From: JANNRW01 sp031401815
GTDB lineage: Bacteria > Desulfobacterota > Desulfuromonadia > Geobacterales > DSM-12255
Assembly (NCBI GenBank): GCA_031401815.1
Contig: JANNRW010000231.1
Location: 1-9,614, forward strand
DNA length: 9,614 bases
Reading direction: 5' to 3'
Shown here: one piece after another, positions 1-7,167 of the stretch
Layout: every line of letters begins with the position of its first letter
Position numbering within the stretch: the stretch's first letter is position 1
The notes under the pieces: generated by a model
The model's database searches: none
Told to the model about the DNA's origin: nothing
The model's input: the letters and a program-made list of their open reading frames with translations, nothing else
Made by a program: the position numbers and the translations under genes

Positions 1-23
1 CCCGTCAAGGGAGGGGAGGCAAA

Positions 24-80
24 ATGCAAAGAGCTAATCGGACAACGCTGAATAAAAAGAGGTTCATGCATAACTCCTAA
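24..80 (+). CDS. possible 18-residue leader ORF (speculative)
   Basis: An ATG at 24 follows a purine-rich GGGGAGG (13-19) with a four-base gap and opens an 18-codon frame ending in TAA at 78-80. The predicted peptide is basic (three Arg and two Lys) and resembles no family I know. It lies just upstream of the promoter-like TATAAT and the kinase gene. It could be a leader peptide, the end of an upstream transcription unit, or chance: a frame this short carries almost no statistical weight, and the only support is the ribosome-binding-like sequence. Confidence 0.12.
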   Translation: MQRANRTTLNKKRFMHNS

Positions 81-93
81 AATAAGCTATAAT
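63..93 (+). promoter_or_regulatory. candidate sigma-70 type promoter for the kinase-cyclase pair
   Basis: A perfect -10 hexamer TATAAT lies at 88-93. The best -35 candidate is TTCATG at 63-68, with a 19-base spacer, which is weak in both sequence and spacing. Transcription would start near 100, giving a leader of about 40 bases before the ATG at 138. The perfect -10 box in front of the first gene makes this plausible. The poor -35 suggests a weak or activator-dependent promoter. Confidence 0.35.
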
Positions 94-125
94 CAGATTC
101 TGTAGAGTTGAACAGCAAAGATTGC

Positions 126-130
126 AAGGA
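126..130 (+). promoter_or_regulatory. Shine-Dalgarno AAGGA that fixes the kinase start at 138
   Basis: AAGGA ends seven bases before the ATG at 138, which is ideal spacing. The in-frame TTG at 108, which would add ten residues, has no comparable ribosome-binding sequence upstream. This is why the ATG at 138 is chosen. Confidence 0.7.
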
Positions 131-137
131 TTTCAAA

Positions 138-3100
138 ATGCCGCACTTGAATCTGAAAACAAAGATGAGCCTTGTTGTCTCCCTGCTTGCGGCTGCCGGA
201 CTGTCGCTTATGACATTAGCGGCAACGTGGTATTTCGAGAAACAGTTCAAAGAGACGATTTCCCGGCAGCAATACACCATGATCTCAGCCATGGCAGAGG
301 AAATTGACAGCAAGGTTCGAACTGCACAGACCGAACTTGTTACTGTTGCAAGCACACTAAGATCTGAATTTCTGAGCGATTCCGAAAGGGCACAACAGTT
401 TCTGGAAAACCGGCCCGATACAGCAGCAATATTTGACAGCGGCGTTTTTGTCTTTTTATCTTCAGGTGAACTAATTGCGGCTCACCCTATGGAACGGCAA
501 CTGATTGGTAAAAATTACGCTTACCGCGATTATATCAAGAAAACAGTTGAAACCGGAAAACCACAGATATCACAGCCCTTTTTGTCAACCCAGAAAAGCG
601 GGCATCCAATAATAATGTTCACCGCCCCTGTCTTTGACGTCAAGGGGAGAATCAGCATGATCCTGGCTGGCAGCCTGGATCTGATGAAAGACAACTTTCT
701 TGGGAAGCTCGCGACAGTAAAACTGGGAGAAACAGGATATCTTTATCTCTATAATACAGAAAGAACAATAATAGTTCATCCGGACAGAACAAGAATCCTC
801 AAACAGGATGTGCCACAAGGGGCGAACAGGCTTTTCGATTTGGCGATAAAAGGCTTTGAAGGTACTGGTGAGACAGTAAATTCGAGAGGGCTCTCCCTGC
901 TTAGCAGCTTCAAGCGATTACAGACTACCAACTGGATACTGGCAGCCAATTATCCGCAGAGTGAAGCTTATGCCCCGATTTCCAGGGTCAAGGGGTATCT
1001 GCTGGCCGTATTTGTAATGATGCTGCTGCTGTTTATTCTGGTGACCTGGGGATTCATGCGTTATCTGACCGCTCCGCTGTTACACTTTACCCGACACGTT
1101 GAACAGATTACAGGCAGTCCGGATCAGCTGGAACCTATACCGGTCAGATCACAGGATGAAATCGGGACGCTGGCAGAAGCATTCAACCGGATGATAGCCG
1201 AGGTGAACCGGCAAAAGGGGGCGGTTCTGGAGCAAAAGGAGTTCAGTGCAAATCTGCTCCAGTTTTCCGCAGTCCCTACCTTTGTCCTGGACAGCAGCCA
1301 TCGGGTGATAGTCTGGAACTCTGCCTGTGAGGAGTTGACCGGCGTTAAGGCAACAGAGATCATCGGAACTACGAATCAATGGAAACCTTTTTATAATGCA
1401 GAACGCTCCGTGCTCGCAGATGTAGTTCTCAAAAACAGTCTTGATTCGCTCTCCTCTCTCTATGGTACTTTCAGCCGCTCTTCACTCTTTCCTGAAGTGC
1501 TGCAAGCCGAAGGGTGGTATGCATCACTCAACGGCAAGGAGAGGTATATATTCTTCGATGCTGCCCCGATCCGTAATGCAGAAGGAGTGGTCATTGCTGC
1601 GATAGAAACCTTGCAGGATATCACTGTACGCAAGAGGACTGAAGAGTCATTGCGAAAGCTGACACTTGCCATTGACCAGACTCCGACAACTGTCATGATC
1701 ACAAACCGGGAAGGGATCATCGAATATGTAAATCCTTACTTTACAAAGGTGACCGGATTTTCGGCGGAAGAGGCGATTGGTCAAAGCCCTCGAATAGTCA
1801 ACTCAGGTTGCCATACACCGGAGTTTTACAAGGAGATGTGGGAGACTATTCTTGAAGGGCATACTTGGCATGGCGAATTCAGGAACAAAAAAAAGGATGG
1901 GACTCTCTACTGGGAGGCCACAACAATTGCCCCTGTCAATAATGCTTCAGGTGAAATCACTCACTTTGTCTGCGTAAAGGAGGATATAAGCGAGCGGAAA
2001 TGGTCGGAAGAGGAGTTGAAGAAAAGTGATGAACAGATCCGCCTTCTGCTCGAATCAACTGCCGAAGCGATCTATGGTGTCAATCTGCTCGGAAGATGCA
2101 CTTTTGCCAACCTGTCATGCGCCAGGCTTCTTGGCTACAATCACCCGGACGAGCTCCTGGGGCAGAACATACATGCCCTTATTCATCACACACGTCCGGA
2201 TGGTACACCCTATCCTTCACAAGAGTGTCCGATGTACAAATCCATTCGCCTTGAGAGAGGTTTTCATGTTGACAATGAACTCCTCTGGCGAGCCGATGGC
2301 ACCGGCTTCCCGGCAGAGTACTGGTCGTATCCCCAGAGGAGCGGTGACAAGGTTGTCGGGGCAGTTGTGACTTTTTTCGATATAACGGAGCGCAAACAGG
2401 CAGAAGAGCAGCTGCGCCAGGCCAAGACCACAGCCGAGGCGGCTACTCGAGCGAAAAGTGAATTCTTGGCCAACATGAGCCACGAAATCCGGACACCGAT
2501 GAATGCTGCTCTGGGGATGCTCTACCTGCTACAACAGACGCCGCTTTCTGACAAACAGAAAAATTATCTCTCCAAGGCTCAGACCGCTTCAAACTCTCTT
2601 CTCAGGGTGATCAACGATATTCTGGATTTTTCAAAAATCGAAGCTGGAAAGCTGGAGATGGACTCAGTGTCATTTCGCCTCTCCACTGTACTTGGTAACG
2701 CCGGTGACGTGGCGATGGCCACTATCAAGGATAAGCCGGTTGAGCTTCTGTTTACTACGAGCCCGGAGGTTCCGGACAATCTGACAGGTGATCCGCTCCG
2801 GCTGGGGCAGGTGCTTGTCAATCTTATTAACAATGCCATCAAGTTCACTGAAAAGGGGAAAGTCATCATTAATGTCGAGCGGATGGTGTATTGTGAAAAT
2901 GAGGTGGAGCTCTGTTTTTCGGTACATGACAGTGGTATCGGCATGACGCCGGAGCAGCAGGGGAAACTCTTTAAACCCTTTACCCAGGCTGATACGTCAA
3001 CAACCCGCAAATACGGCGGGACAGGGCTCGGACTTGCGATCAGCAAGCAGCTGGTCGAGCATATGGGCGGAGATATTCGGGTGACAAGCGAGCCGGGAAA

Positions 3101-4259
3101 AGGGAGCACGTTCAGCTTTACTGCCAATTTCGGCTGCCACCTGGAAGAAGAGACTCAATTTTCTCCTGCTGCGTCTGATAGAGATAATCTTGTTGAATTC
3201 GCCAAGTCGCCTCTCCTCTCTGAAAGCTTTGCCAATGTCTCCATTTTACTGGTAGAGGATAATCTCACCAATCAGGAGGTGGCCAGAGAGATCTTCGAAG
3301 GGCGGGGGATCAAGGTCGATATTGCCGGAAACGGTGCCGAGGCGGTGGAAAAGGTTATCGTCTCCGGAATAACTTACGATGCAGTATTCATGGACGTGCA
3401 GATGCCGGTAATGGACGGGCTGGAAGCGACCCGGCGGATACGTGCCGTAAAAAGGTTTGATGCCTTGCCGATCATTGCCATGACCGCAAGTGCCATGAGC
3501 AGTGACCGTGAGCTCTGTGTCAAGGCAGGGATGAACGATCAGGTAACAAAACCTATTGATGTGCCGGAACTGTTTGAAGTGCTGCACAAGTGGGTCAGAT
3601 TCCAGATCCCTGTATCAGCAGGAGCAGATGAAGCAGTCGAAACGACAACTGAAGTTGACAACATATCCGGCATTGACATGCAGCAGGCTGTCAAGAGACT
3701 CGGGAGCGTTGCATTTCTTAAAAAGCTGCTGATATCTTTCCGGAAAGAGAACCTTGAATCAATGTATAATATTCGTAATGCCATTGCCGATGGAGATGTT
3801 CAGATGGCCAGGCGGATCATTCACACTATAAAGGGGGTGGGGGGGAATCTGAGTGCCAATGAGCTGAGCCGCTCGGCTCTTGCTCTGGAAGAGGCGATCA
3901 GTAGTGGGGACGCGGATATTCTGGACTCAGTGCTTGAACTGTTTGAAGCGAAGCTGCGGGAGGTGCTTGAATCGATTCACATTATGGAGGGGGCAAAAGC
4001 TGAATCTGTCGAAAAATCAGATGAACTTGCCTCTGAAATGCCTGATATTGATATTGAGCGAATTTCCGCTCTCTCCAGAGAGCTGTCCACCCTTCTCAAA
4101 GCGAACAATATGACTGCTCTGGGTGTCTGGGAGCAGATGAAACCTCTGCTTGCGGGTGTGAACAGGGAGAGGCTGGATGTTGCAATTAACAGCCTCAATT
4201 TCGAAAATGCCGGCAACATTCTCAAAGCAGTTGCTGAAGCCCTTGAGATAGATTTATGA
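138..4259 (+). CDS. membrane hybrid sensor histidine kinase (dCache-HAMP-PAS3-HisKA-HATPase-REC-HPt)
   Basis: A tripartite hybrid kinase of about 1373 residues that should sense a periplasmic signal and relay phosphate internally. Two membrane segments (about 10-33 and 286-307) bracket a dCache-type sensor. HAMP follows (about 308-357), then three PAS domains (about 374-497, 508-620, 631-750). HisKA has the phospho-acceptor His782 in SHEIRTP. The ATPase domain shows an N box around Asn899, DSGIGM at 931-936 and GGTGLGL at 960-966. The receiver (about 1036-1155) has acidic residues 1040-1041, phospho-acceptor Asp1086, Thr1116 and Lys1138. The HPt domain has His1229 in HTIKG. A tail of about 95 residues has no domain I can name with confidence. 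All catalytic residues are present, so the protein looks functional. The stop overlaps the start of the REC-GGDEF gene by four bases (ATGA), implying translational coupling and a shared pathway. The ligand cannot be inferred; the dCache and PAS calls rest on characteristic sequence patterns. Confidence 0.93.
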   Translation: MPHLNLKTKMSLVVSLLAAAGLSLMTLAATWYFEKQFKETISRQQYTMISAMAEEIDSKVRTAQTELVTVASTLRSEFLSDSERAQQFLENRPDTAAIFDSGVFVFLSSGELIAAHPMERQLIGKNYAYRDYIKKTVETGKPQISQPFLSTQKSGHPIIMFTAPVFDVKGRISMILAGSLDLMKDNFLGKLATVKLGETGYLYLYNTERTIIVHPDRTRILKQDVPQGANRLFDLAIKGFEGTGETVNSRGLSLLSSFKRLQTTNWILAANYPQSEAYAPISRVKGYLLAVFVMMLLLFILVTWGFMRYLTAPLLHFTRHVEQITGSPDQLEPIPVRSQDEIGTLAEAFNRMIAEVNRQKGAVLEQKEFSANLLQFSAVPTFVLDSSHRVIVWNSACEELTGVKATEIIGTTNQWKPFYNAERSVLADVVLKNSLDSLSSLYGTFSRSSLFPEVLQAEGWYASLNGKERYIFFDAAPIRNAEGVVIAAIETLQDITVRKRTEESLRKLTLAIDQTPTTVMITNREGIIEYVNPYFTKVTGFSAEEAIGQSPRIVNSGCHTPEFYKEMWETILEGHTWHGEFRNKKKDGTLYWEATTIAPVNNASGEITHFVCVKEDISERKWSEEELKKSDEQIRLLLESTAEAIYGVNLLGRCTFANLSCARLLGYNHPDELLGQNIHALIHHTRPDGTPYPSQECPMYKSIRLERGFHVDNELLWRADGTGFPAEYWSYPQRSGDKVVGAVVTFFDITERKQAEEQLRQAKTTAEAATRAKSEFLANMSHEIRTPMNAALGMLYLLQQTPLSDKQKNYLSKAQTASNSLLRVINDILDFSKIEAGKLEMDSVSFRLSTVLGNAGDVAMATIKDKPVELLFTTSPEVPDNLTGDPLRLGQVLVNLINNAIKFTEKGKVIINVERMVYCENEVELCFSVHDSGIGMTPEQQGKLFKPFTQADTSTTRKYGGTGLGLAISKQLVEHMGGDIRVTSEPGKGSTFSFTANFGCHLEEETQFSPAASDRDNLVEFAKSPLLSESFANVSILLVEDNLTNQEVAREIFEGRGIKVDIAGNGAEAVEKVIVSGITYDAVFMDVQMPVMDGLEATRRIRAVKRFDALPIIAMTASAMSSDRELCVKAGMNDQVTKPIDVPELFEVLHKWVRFQIPVSAGADEAVETTTEVDNISGIDMQQAVKRLGSVAFLKKLLISFRKENLESMYNIRNAIADGDVQMARRIIHTIKGVGGNLSANELSRSALALEEAISSGDADILDSVLELFEAKLREVLESIHIMEGAKAESVEKSDELASEMPDIDIERISALSRELSTLLKANNMTALGVWEQMKPLLAGVNRERLDVAINSLNFENAGNILKAVAEALEIDL

Positions 4260-5227
4260 CCTCTGAAATCGCAATCGACAATAGCCGGTATAAAATTCTT
4301 ATTATTGATGATACTCCGGATAATATCCAGGTATTGAATGAATTTCTCCGGCAAGATTACGATATCTTTTTTGCCACCAATGGTCCTGACGGTATAAGGA
4401 TTGCCCGGCAGGAGCTTCCTGATCTGATTCTTCTGGATATCATGATGCCCGGGATGGACGGGTACAAGGTATGCTCAAAGATCAAGACCGATCCGCATAC
4501 ATCCAGGATACCTGTAATATTCATCACTGCCATGAGTAATCAGGAAGATGAGGCAAGAGGGCTTGATTCCGGGGCGATCGATTACATAACTAAACCGGTC
4601 AGCCCGCCGATTGTAAAGGCACGTATCAAGAATCATCTGGAGCTGAAACATCACCGCGACATACTGGAACAGCTGACAATTGAACTCGACAGGAAAAATC
4701 GTGAGCTCAATAACCTTGCGAGAAAAGACGCACTTACAGGGCTGGCAAATCGCCGCTATTTCAACGAGGTTCTCGATTCTGAAATCAGCCGCGCAAATCG
4801 TTCCCATCAGTTACTGTCGCTGATTCTTTGCGACGTGGACTTTTTCAAAAACTTCAACGACAATTACGGACATGTGGCTGGTGACAGCTGCCTGCAGATC
4901 ATAGGTCAGATCCTGATCCATGAGTTCAAGCGGGCAAGTGACCTTCCTGCGCGTTACGGGGGTGAGGAGTTCGCAGTGATTCTTCCAGATATACCCCCTG
5001 GCAGTGCAGGAGAATTTGCTGAAAAACTTCGGCTGAGAATGATAGCTCAGGCAATTCCGCACGAATATTCAAAAGTGGCAAAGTGTGTAACCTTGAGCTT
5101 TGGAGTAGTGGAGGCGCTGCCAACAAGAGAGCGAAATGCTGCATGGTACATAAACGAGGCGGATCTCGCGCTGTATCGAGCAAAAAACAGCGGCAGGAAT
5201 CAGGTTGTCAAGGTTGAATACCCGTAA
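4256..5227 (+). CDS. response regulator diguanylate cyclase (REC-GGDEF)
   Basis: A 323-residue cytoplasmic response regulator that should make cyclic di-GMP from two GTP when phosphorylated. The receiver (about 13-130) has the acidic pair Asp18-Asp19, phospho-acceptor Asp61 in LLDIMMPGMDG, Thr91 and Lys113-Pro114. A charged helical linker (about 130-155), probably a coiled coil for dimerisation, joins it to a GGDEF domain beginning at DALTGLANRR (158-167). The catalytic motif is GGEEF at 235-239, an accepted active variant. Asp193 is the expected metal ligand. An RxxD inhibitory site (Arg226 to Asp229) sits exactly five residues before GGEEF, so product feedback inhibition is expected. The architecture is PleD/WspR-like, with a single receiver as in WspR. 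The ATG overlaps the kinase stop and has no strong ribosome-binding site of its own, so translation is probably coupled. The likely phosphodonor is the kinase HPt domain; this is inferred from position. Confidence 0.94.
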   Translation: MTSEIAIDNSRYKILIIDDTPDNIQVLNEFLRQDYDIFFATNGPDGIRIARQELPDLILLDIMMPGMDGYKVCSKIKTDPHTSRIPVIFITAMSNQEDEARGLDSGAIDYITKPVSPPIVKARIKNHLELKHHRDILEQLTIELDRKNRELNNLARKDALTGLANRRYFNEVLDSEISRANRSHQLLSLILCDVDFFKNFNDNYGHVAGDSCLQIIGQILIHEFKRASDLPARYGGEEFAVILPDIPPGSAGEFAEKLRLRMIAQAIPHEYSKVAKCVTLSFGVVEALPTRERNAAWYINEADLALYRAKNSGRNQVVKVEYP

Positions 5228-5277
5228 TATCCGAGCTGTTTTTATATTTGCGAGCAAGAGAGGTTGTGAAATAGTCC

Positions 5278-5307
5278 TTGACTTGCTGACAGGCTATAAG
5301 GTATTTT
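5278..5307 (+). promoter_or_regulatory. candidate promoter for rplU-rpmA
   Basis: TTGACT (5278-5283) is a good -35 box. The best -10 at usable spacing is TATTTT (5302-5307), with an 18-base spacer. Transcription would start about 35-40 bases before the rplU ATG. A separate promoter is expected here, because a ribosomal protein pair should not depend on a signalling operon. The -10 box is only a 4 of 6 match. Confidence 0.4.
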
Positions 5308-5333
5308 TCAATGCTCGGAATAATTTACAATAA

Positions 5334-5342
5334 AGGTGGTGA
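5334..5342 (+). promoter_or_regulatory. strong Shine-Dalgarno that fixes the rplU start at 5351
   Basis: AGGTGGTGA differs by one base from the full anti-16S complement AGGAGGTGA and ends eight bases before the ATG at 5351. The in-frame GTG codons at 5336 and 5339 lie inside this site and cannot be the true start. The ATG also gives the usual L21 N-terminus, MYAVV. Confidence 0.75.
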
Positions 5343-5350
5343 GTCATATT

Positions 5351-5659
5351 ATGTACGCAGTAGTAAGAACCGGAGGGAAGCAGTATAAAGTTTCCGTTGG
5401 CGACTTTTTGAAAGTCGAGAAAATCGAAGGCGCAGTGGGTGATGCCATTACGCTGGAAGAGATCCTGATGGTTGGCGGCGATACGGTAAAAATCGGAACA
5501 CCGTTAGTGCCCAGCGCCTCTATAGTCGGCAAAATTGTCGAACAGGGCAAAGACAAGAAGATTCTCGTCTTCAAGTCCAAGCGCCGGAAAAATTCCCGTA
5601 AGCTTAACGGGCACCGCCAACTCAGGACTGTCCTCAAAATAGAGTCTATCAACGCGTAA
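5351..5659 (+). CDS. rplU: 50S ribosomal protein L21
   Basis: A 102-residue component of the large ribosomal subunit that binds 23S rRNA. The family hallmarks are clear: the N-terminus MYAVVRTGGKQYKV, the central beta-barrel stretch VGDAITLEEILMVGG, and the basic C-terminal segment with KRRKNSRK followed by GHRQ, which contacts rRNA. The length is normal for bacterial L21. It is the first gene of the conserved rplU-rpmA-obgE cluster, preceded by a candidate promoter and a near-perfect ribosome-binding site. The 57-base gap to rpmA has no evident terminator, so the two are probably cotranscribed, giving matched amounts of L21 and L27. Confidence 0.98.
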   Translation: MYAVVRTGGKQYKVSVGDFLKVEKIEGAVGDAITLEEILMVGGDTVKIGTPLVPSASIVGKIVEQGKDKKILVFKSKRRKNSRKLNGHRQLRTVLKIESINA

Positions 5660-5716
5660 ATGCAGTAACCGGTAACTACCAGGTGGTTTTCGGAAACAAG
5701 CAGGAGGTTAACAGAA

Positions 5717-5974
5717 ATGGCACATAAGAAAGGGGTCGGGAGCTCCAGAAACGGCCGCGATTCAGACGGTCAGCGACTCGGCTGCAAAAAATTCGGTGGC
5801 GAGACGGTACGCGCCGGCAACATTATCTATCGTCAGCACGGCACCAGTATTCACCCTGGCAATAATGTCGGCTGCGGCAAGGACTACACACTTTTCTCAC
5901 TGATTGATGGAATTGTCAAATTTGAGAGAATGGGGCGTGAGCGGAAGAAAGTTTCCGTCTATCCGGCAAACTAG
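5717..5974 (+). CDS. rpmA: 50S ribosomal protein L27
   Basis: An 85-residue large-subunit protein whose N-terminal tail reaches towards the peptidyl-transferase centre. The N-terminus MAHKKGVGSSRNGRDS is the family signature. GNIIYRQHGT and HPGNNVGCGKDYTLFSL match the conserved core, and the length is normal. There is no N-terminal extension of the kind cleaved by Prp protease in Firmicutes, which fits a proteobacterial host. A full AGGAGGT at 5702-5708 sits eight bases before the ATG. A strong hairpin terminator follows the stop codon, so most transcripts of the rplU-rpmA pair probably end here. Confidence 0.98.
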   Translation: MAHKKGVGSSRNGRDSDGQRLGCKKFGGETVRAGNIIYRQHGTSIHPGNNVGCGKDYTLFSLIDGIVKFERMGRERKKVSVYPAN

Positions 5975-6001
5975 TAAAGTACAAGCGCTTTAACTTTCAG
6001 G

Positions 6002-6040
6002 CAGAAGCCTGGAGCCTGTAACGGCTCCGGGCTTTTGTCG
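6002..6040 (+). terminator. intrinsic terminator after rpmA
   Basis: The arm AAGCCTGGAGCC (6005-6016) pairs with GGCTCCGGGCTT (6023-6034) through 12 base pairs, one of them G-U, around the six-base loop TGTAAC. The stem can be extended outwards to 6002 and 6037. TTTT starts at 6033, but the tract is then interrupted (TTTTGTCGTTATTAT), so termination may be incomplete. This would let some transcription continue into obgE, which has no promoter I can see. Confidence 0.75.
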
Positions 6041-6063
6041 TTATTATCACCGGATAAATAATT

Positions 6064-7059
6064 ATGAGTTTTATCGATGAAGCAAAAATAATTGCCAGTG
6101 CCGGCGATGGAGGAGCAGGGTGTGTCTCCTTCCGCAGGGAGAAATTTATCCCGCTTGGAGGCCCCAGCGGGGGGGATGGCGGAAAAGGTGGCGATCTCAT
6201 CCTTGAAGTCTCTCCCAACCTCTCAACCCTGTATGATCTCCGTCTTCATCCCCATCAGAGAGCAGAGCGGGGAAAAAACGGCATGGGAAGCGACCGGCAC
6301 GGGGCAGGCGGTGAGGATCTTGTCATTACCGTCCCCCTCGGAACGCTTGTAAAAGATGCTGAATCAGGCGATCTGCTTGCTGACATGGCTGAACCCGGAA
6401 AGAGACTGATTCTGCTGAAAGGGGGGCGTGGCGGTCAGGGGAATGCCAGATTCGCCACCTCTACAAACAAGGCTCCCAAGTTCGCCCAGCCGGGCGAGCC
6501 AGGCGAAGAGCTGACCATAAGGCTGGAGTTGAAGCTTATGGCAGACGTTGGCCTGCTAGGGTTTCCCAGTGTTGGCAAATCATCTCTGATCACTAAAGTT
6601 TCCGCTGCCCGTCCGAAAATAGCAGAGTACCCTTTTACCACTCTTAAACCGCATCTGGGTGTTGTCGAATATAAAAATTACCGCTCTTTTGTCATGGCTG
6701 ATATCCCCGGTATTATCGAAGGTGCCCACGATGGTGCCGGTCTGGGACACCGATTCCTGCGACATGTCGAACGAACCCGCATCCTGCTCCACCTGCTTGA
6801 CCCTTGCCGCACACACGACTCTGATCCGCTCAGGGATTTCGAGACCCTCAATAATGAACTGGCTCTTTATAATCCGGAACTTGCCGAAAAACCGCAAATT
6901 ATAGTTATAAACAAGATTGATCTTCCGGATGTTCAGGCGCTTCTGCCTGAAGTTATCCCCTATTTTACGAATCTGGGATTAAAGGTCTTTCCGATTTCTG
7001 CGGCTACAGGTGAAGGGATTCCGGCTCTGCTTGACGAGATTGCGAAAGTTATCTGGTAA
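6064..7059 (+). CDS. obgE: Obg family GTPase (ribosome assembly)
   Basis: A 331-residue GTPase associated with 50S subunit maturation and stress control. The first part of about 158 residues is the glycine-rich Obg fold, with GDGGAGCVSFRREKF at 15-29 and repeated Gly-Gly steps near 33-43 and 119-124. The G domain follows: G1 GFPSVGKSS at 166-174, a Thr-Thr pair in switch I (YPFTTLKPH), G3 DIPG at 213-216, G4 NKID at 283-286 and G5 SAA at 312-314. It ends directly after the G domain, so it lacks the C-terminal OCT domain of Gram-positive Obg and the long acidic tail of the E. coli protein; such short forms are common. The ribosome-binding site is weak (GGA, nine bases before the ATG). Its place after rpmA is the classic conserved arrangement, although a terminator separates them here. 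Confidence 0.97.
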   Translation: MSFIDEAKIIASAGDGGAGCVSFRREKFIPLGGPSGGDGGKGGDLILEVSPNLSTLYDLRLHPHQRAERGKNGMGSDRHGAGGEDLVITVPLGTLVKDAESGDLLADMAEPGKRLILLKGGRGGQGNARFATSTNKAPKFAQPGEPGEELTIRLELKLMADVGLLGFPSVGKSSLITKVSAARPKIAEYPFTTLKPHLGVVEYKNYRSFVMADIPGIIEGAHDGAGLGHRFLRHVERTRILLHLLDPCRTHDSDPLRDFETLNNELALYNPELAEKPQIIVINKIDLPDVQALLPEVIPYFTNLGLKVFPISAATGEGIPALLDEIAKVIW

Positions 7060-7082
7060 TTCATGCAAAACAGAGTACGCAG

Positions 7083-7100
7083 CTCCGGTTATCCGGAGGT
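7083..7100 (+). promoter_or_regulatory. hairpin with embedded Shine-Dalgarno in the obgE-proB gap
   Basis: CTCCGG (7083-7088) pairs perfectly with CCGGAG (7093-7098) around a TTAT loop. The 3' arm runs into GGAGGT (7095-7100), a strong ribosome-binding sequence that would be mostly buried in the stem. No T-run follows, so it is not a standard terminator. GGAGGT is about 31 bases from the ATG at 7132 and 67 from the ATG at 7168, so it cannot serve either directly. Confidence 0.4.
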
Positions 7101-7167
7101 CTGATTTGCTATTACTCAGCTTAAATGCTATATGAGTAGGGACGAGTACTTCATTCCGCAGGGGCTT

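Noticed and set aside
108..137. TTG at 108 as the kinase start
   Set aside because: It has no ribosome-binding sequence, while AAGGA sits seven bases before the in-frame ATG at 138.
1887..1894. Run of eight A as a programmed slippage site in the second PAS domain
   Set aside because: It encodes an ordinary Lys-Lys-Lys-Asp-Gly loop; no alternative frame product or stimulating structure is evident.
2579..3127. 182-codon open frame on the minus strand
   Set aside because: It lies fully antisense to the HisKA and ATPase domains of the kinase, whose motifs are intact; its translation resembles no family and is best explained as a by-product of the coding strand.
5336..5350. GTG codons at 5336 and 5339 as the rplU start
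   Set aside because: They fall inside the strong Shine-Dalgarno sequence, and L21 proteins begin at the MYAVV encoded from 5351.
5344..5652. 102-codon minus-strand frame opposite rplU
   Set aside because: It mirrors the L21 gene and has no recognisable protein features.
5976..5997. Palindromic bases just after rpmA (AAAGT with ACTTT around AAGCGCTT)
   Set aside because: The stem is short and A/T-rich, and the much stronger hairpin a few bases later explains termination.
7083..7108. Hairpin as the obgE terminator
   Set aside because: The stem is only six base pairs and is followed by GTCTGATTTG rather than a T-run.
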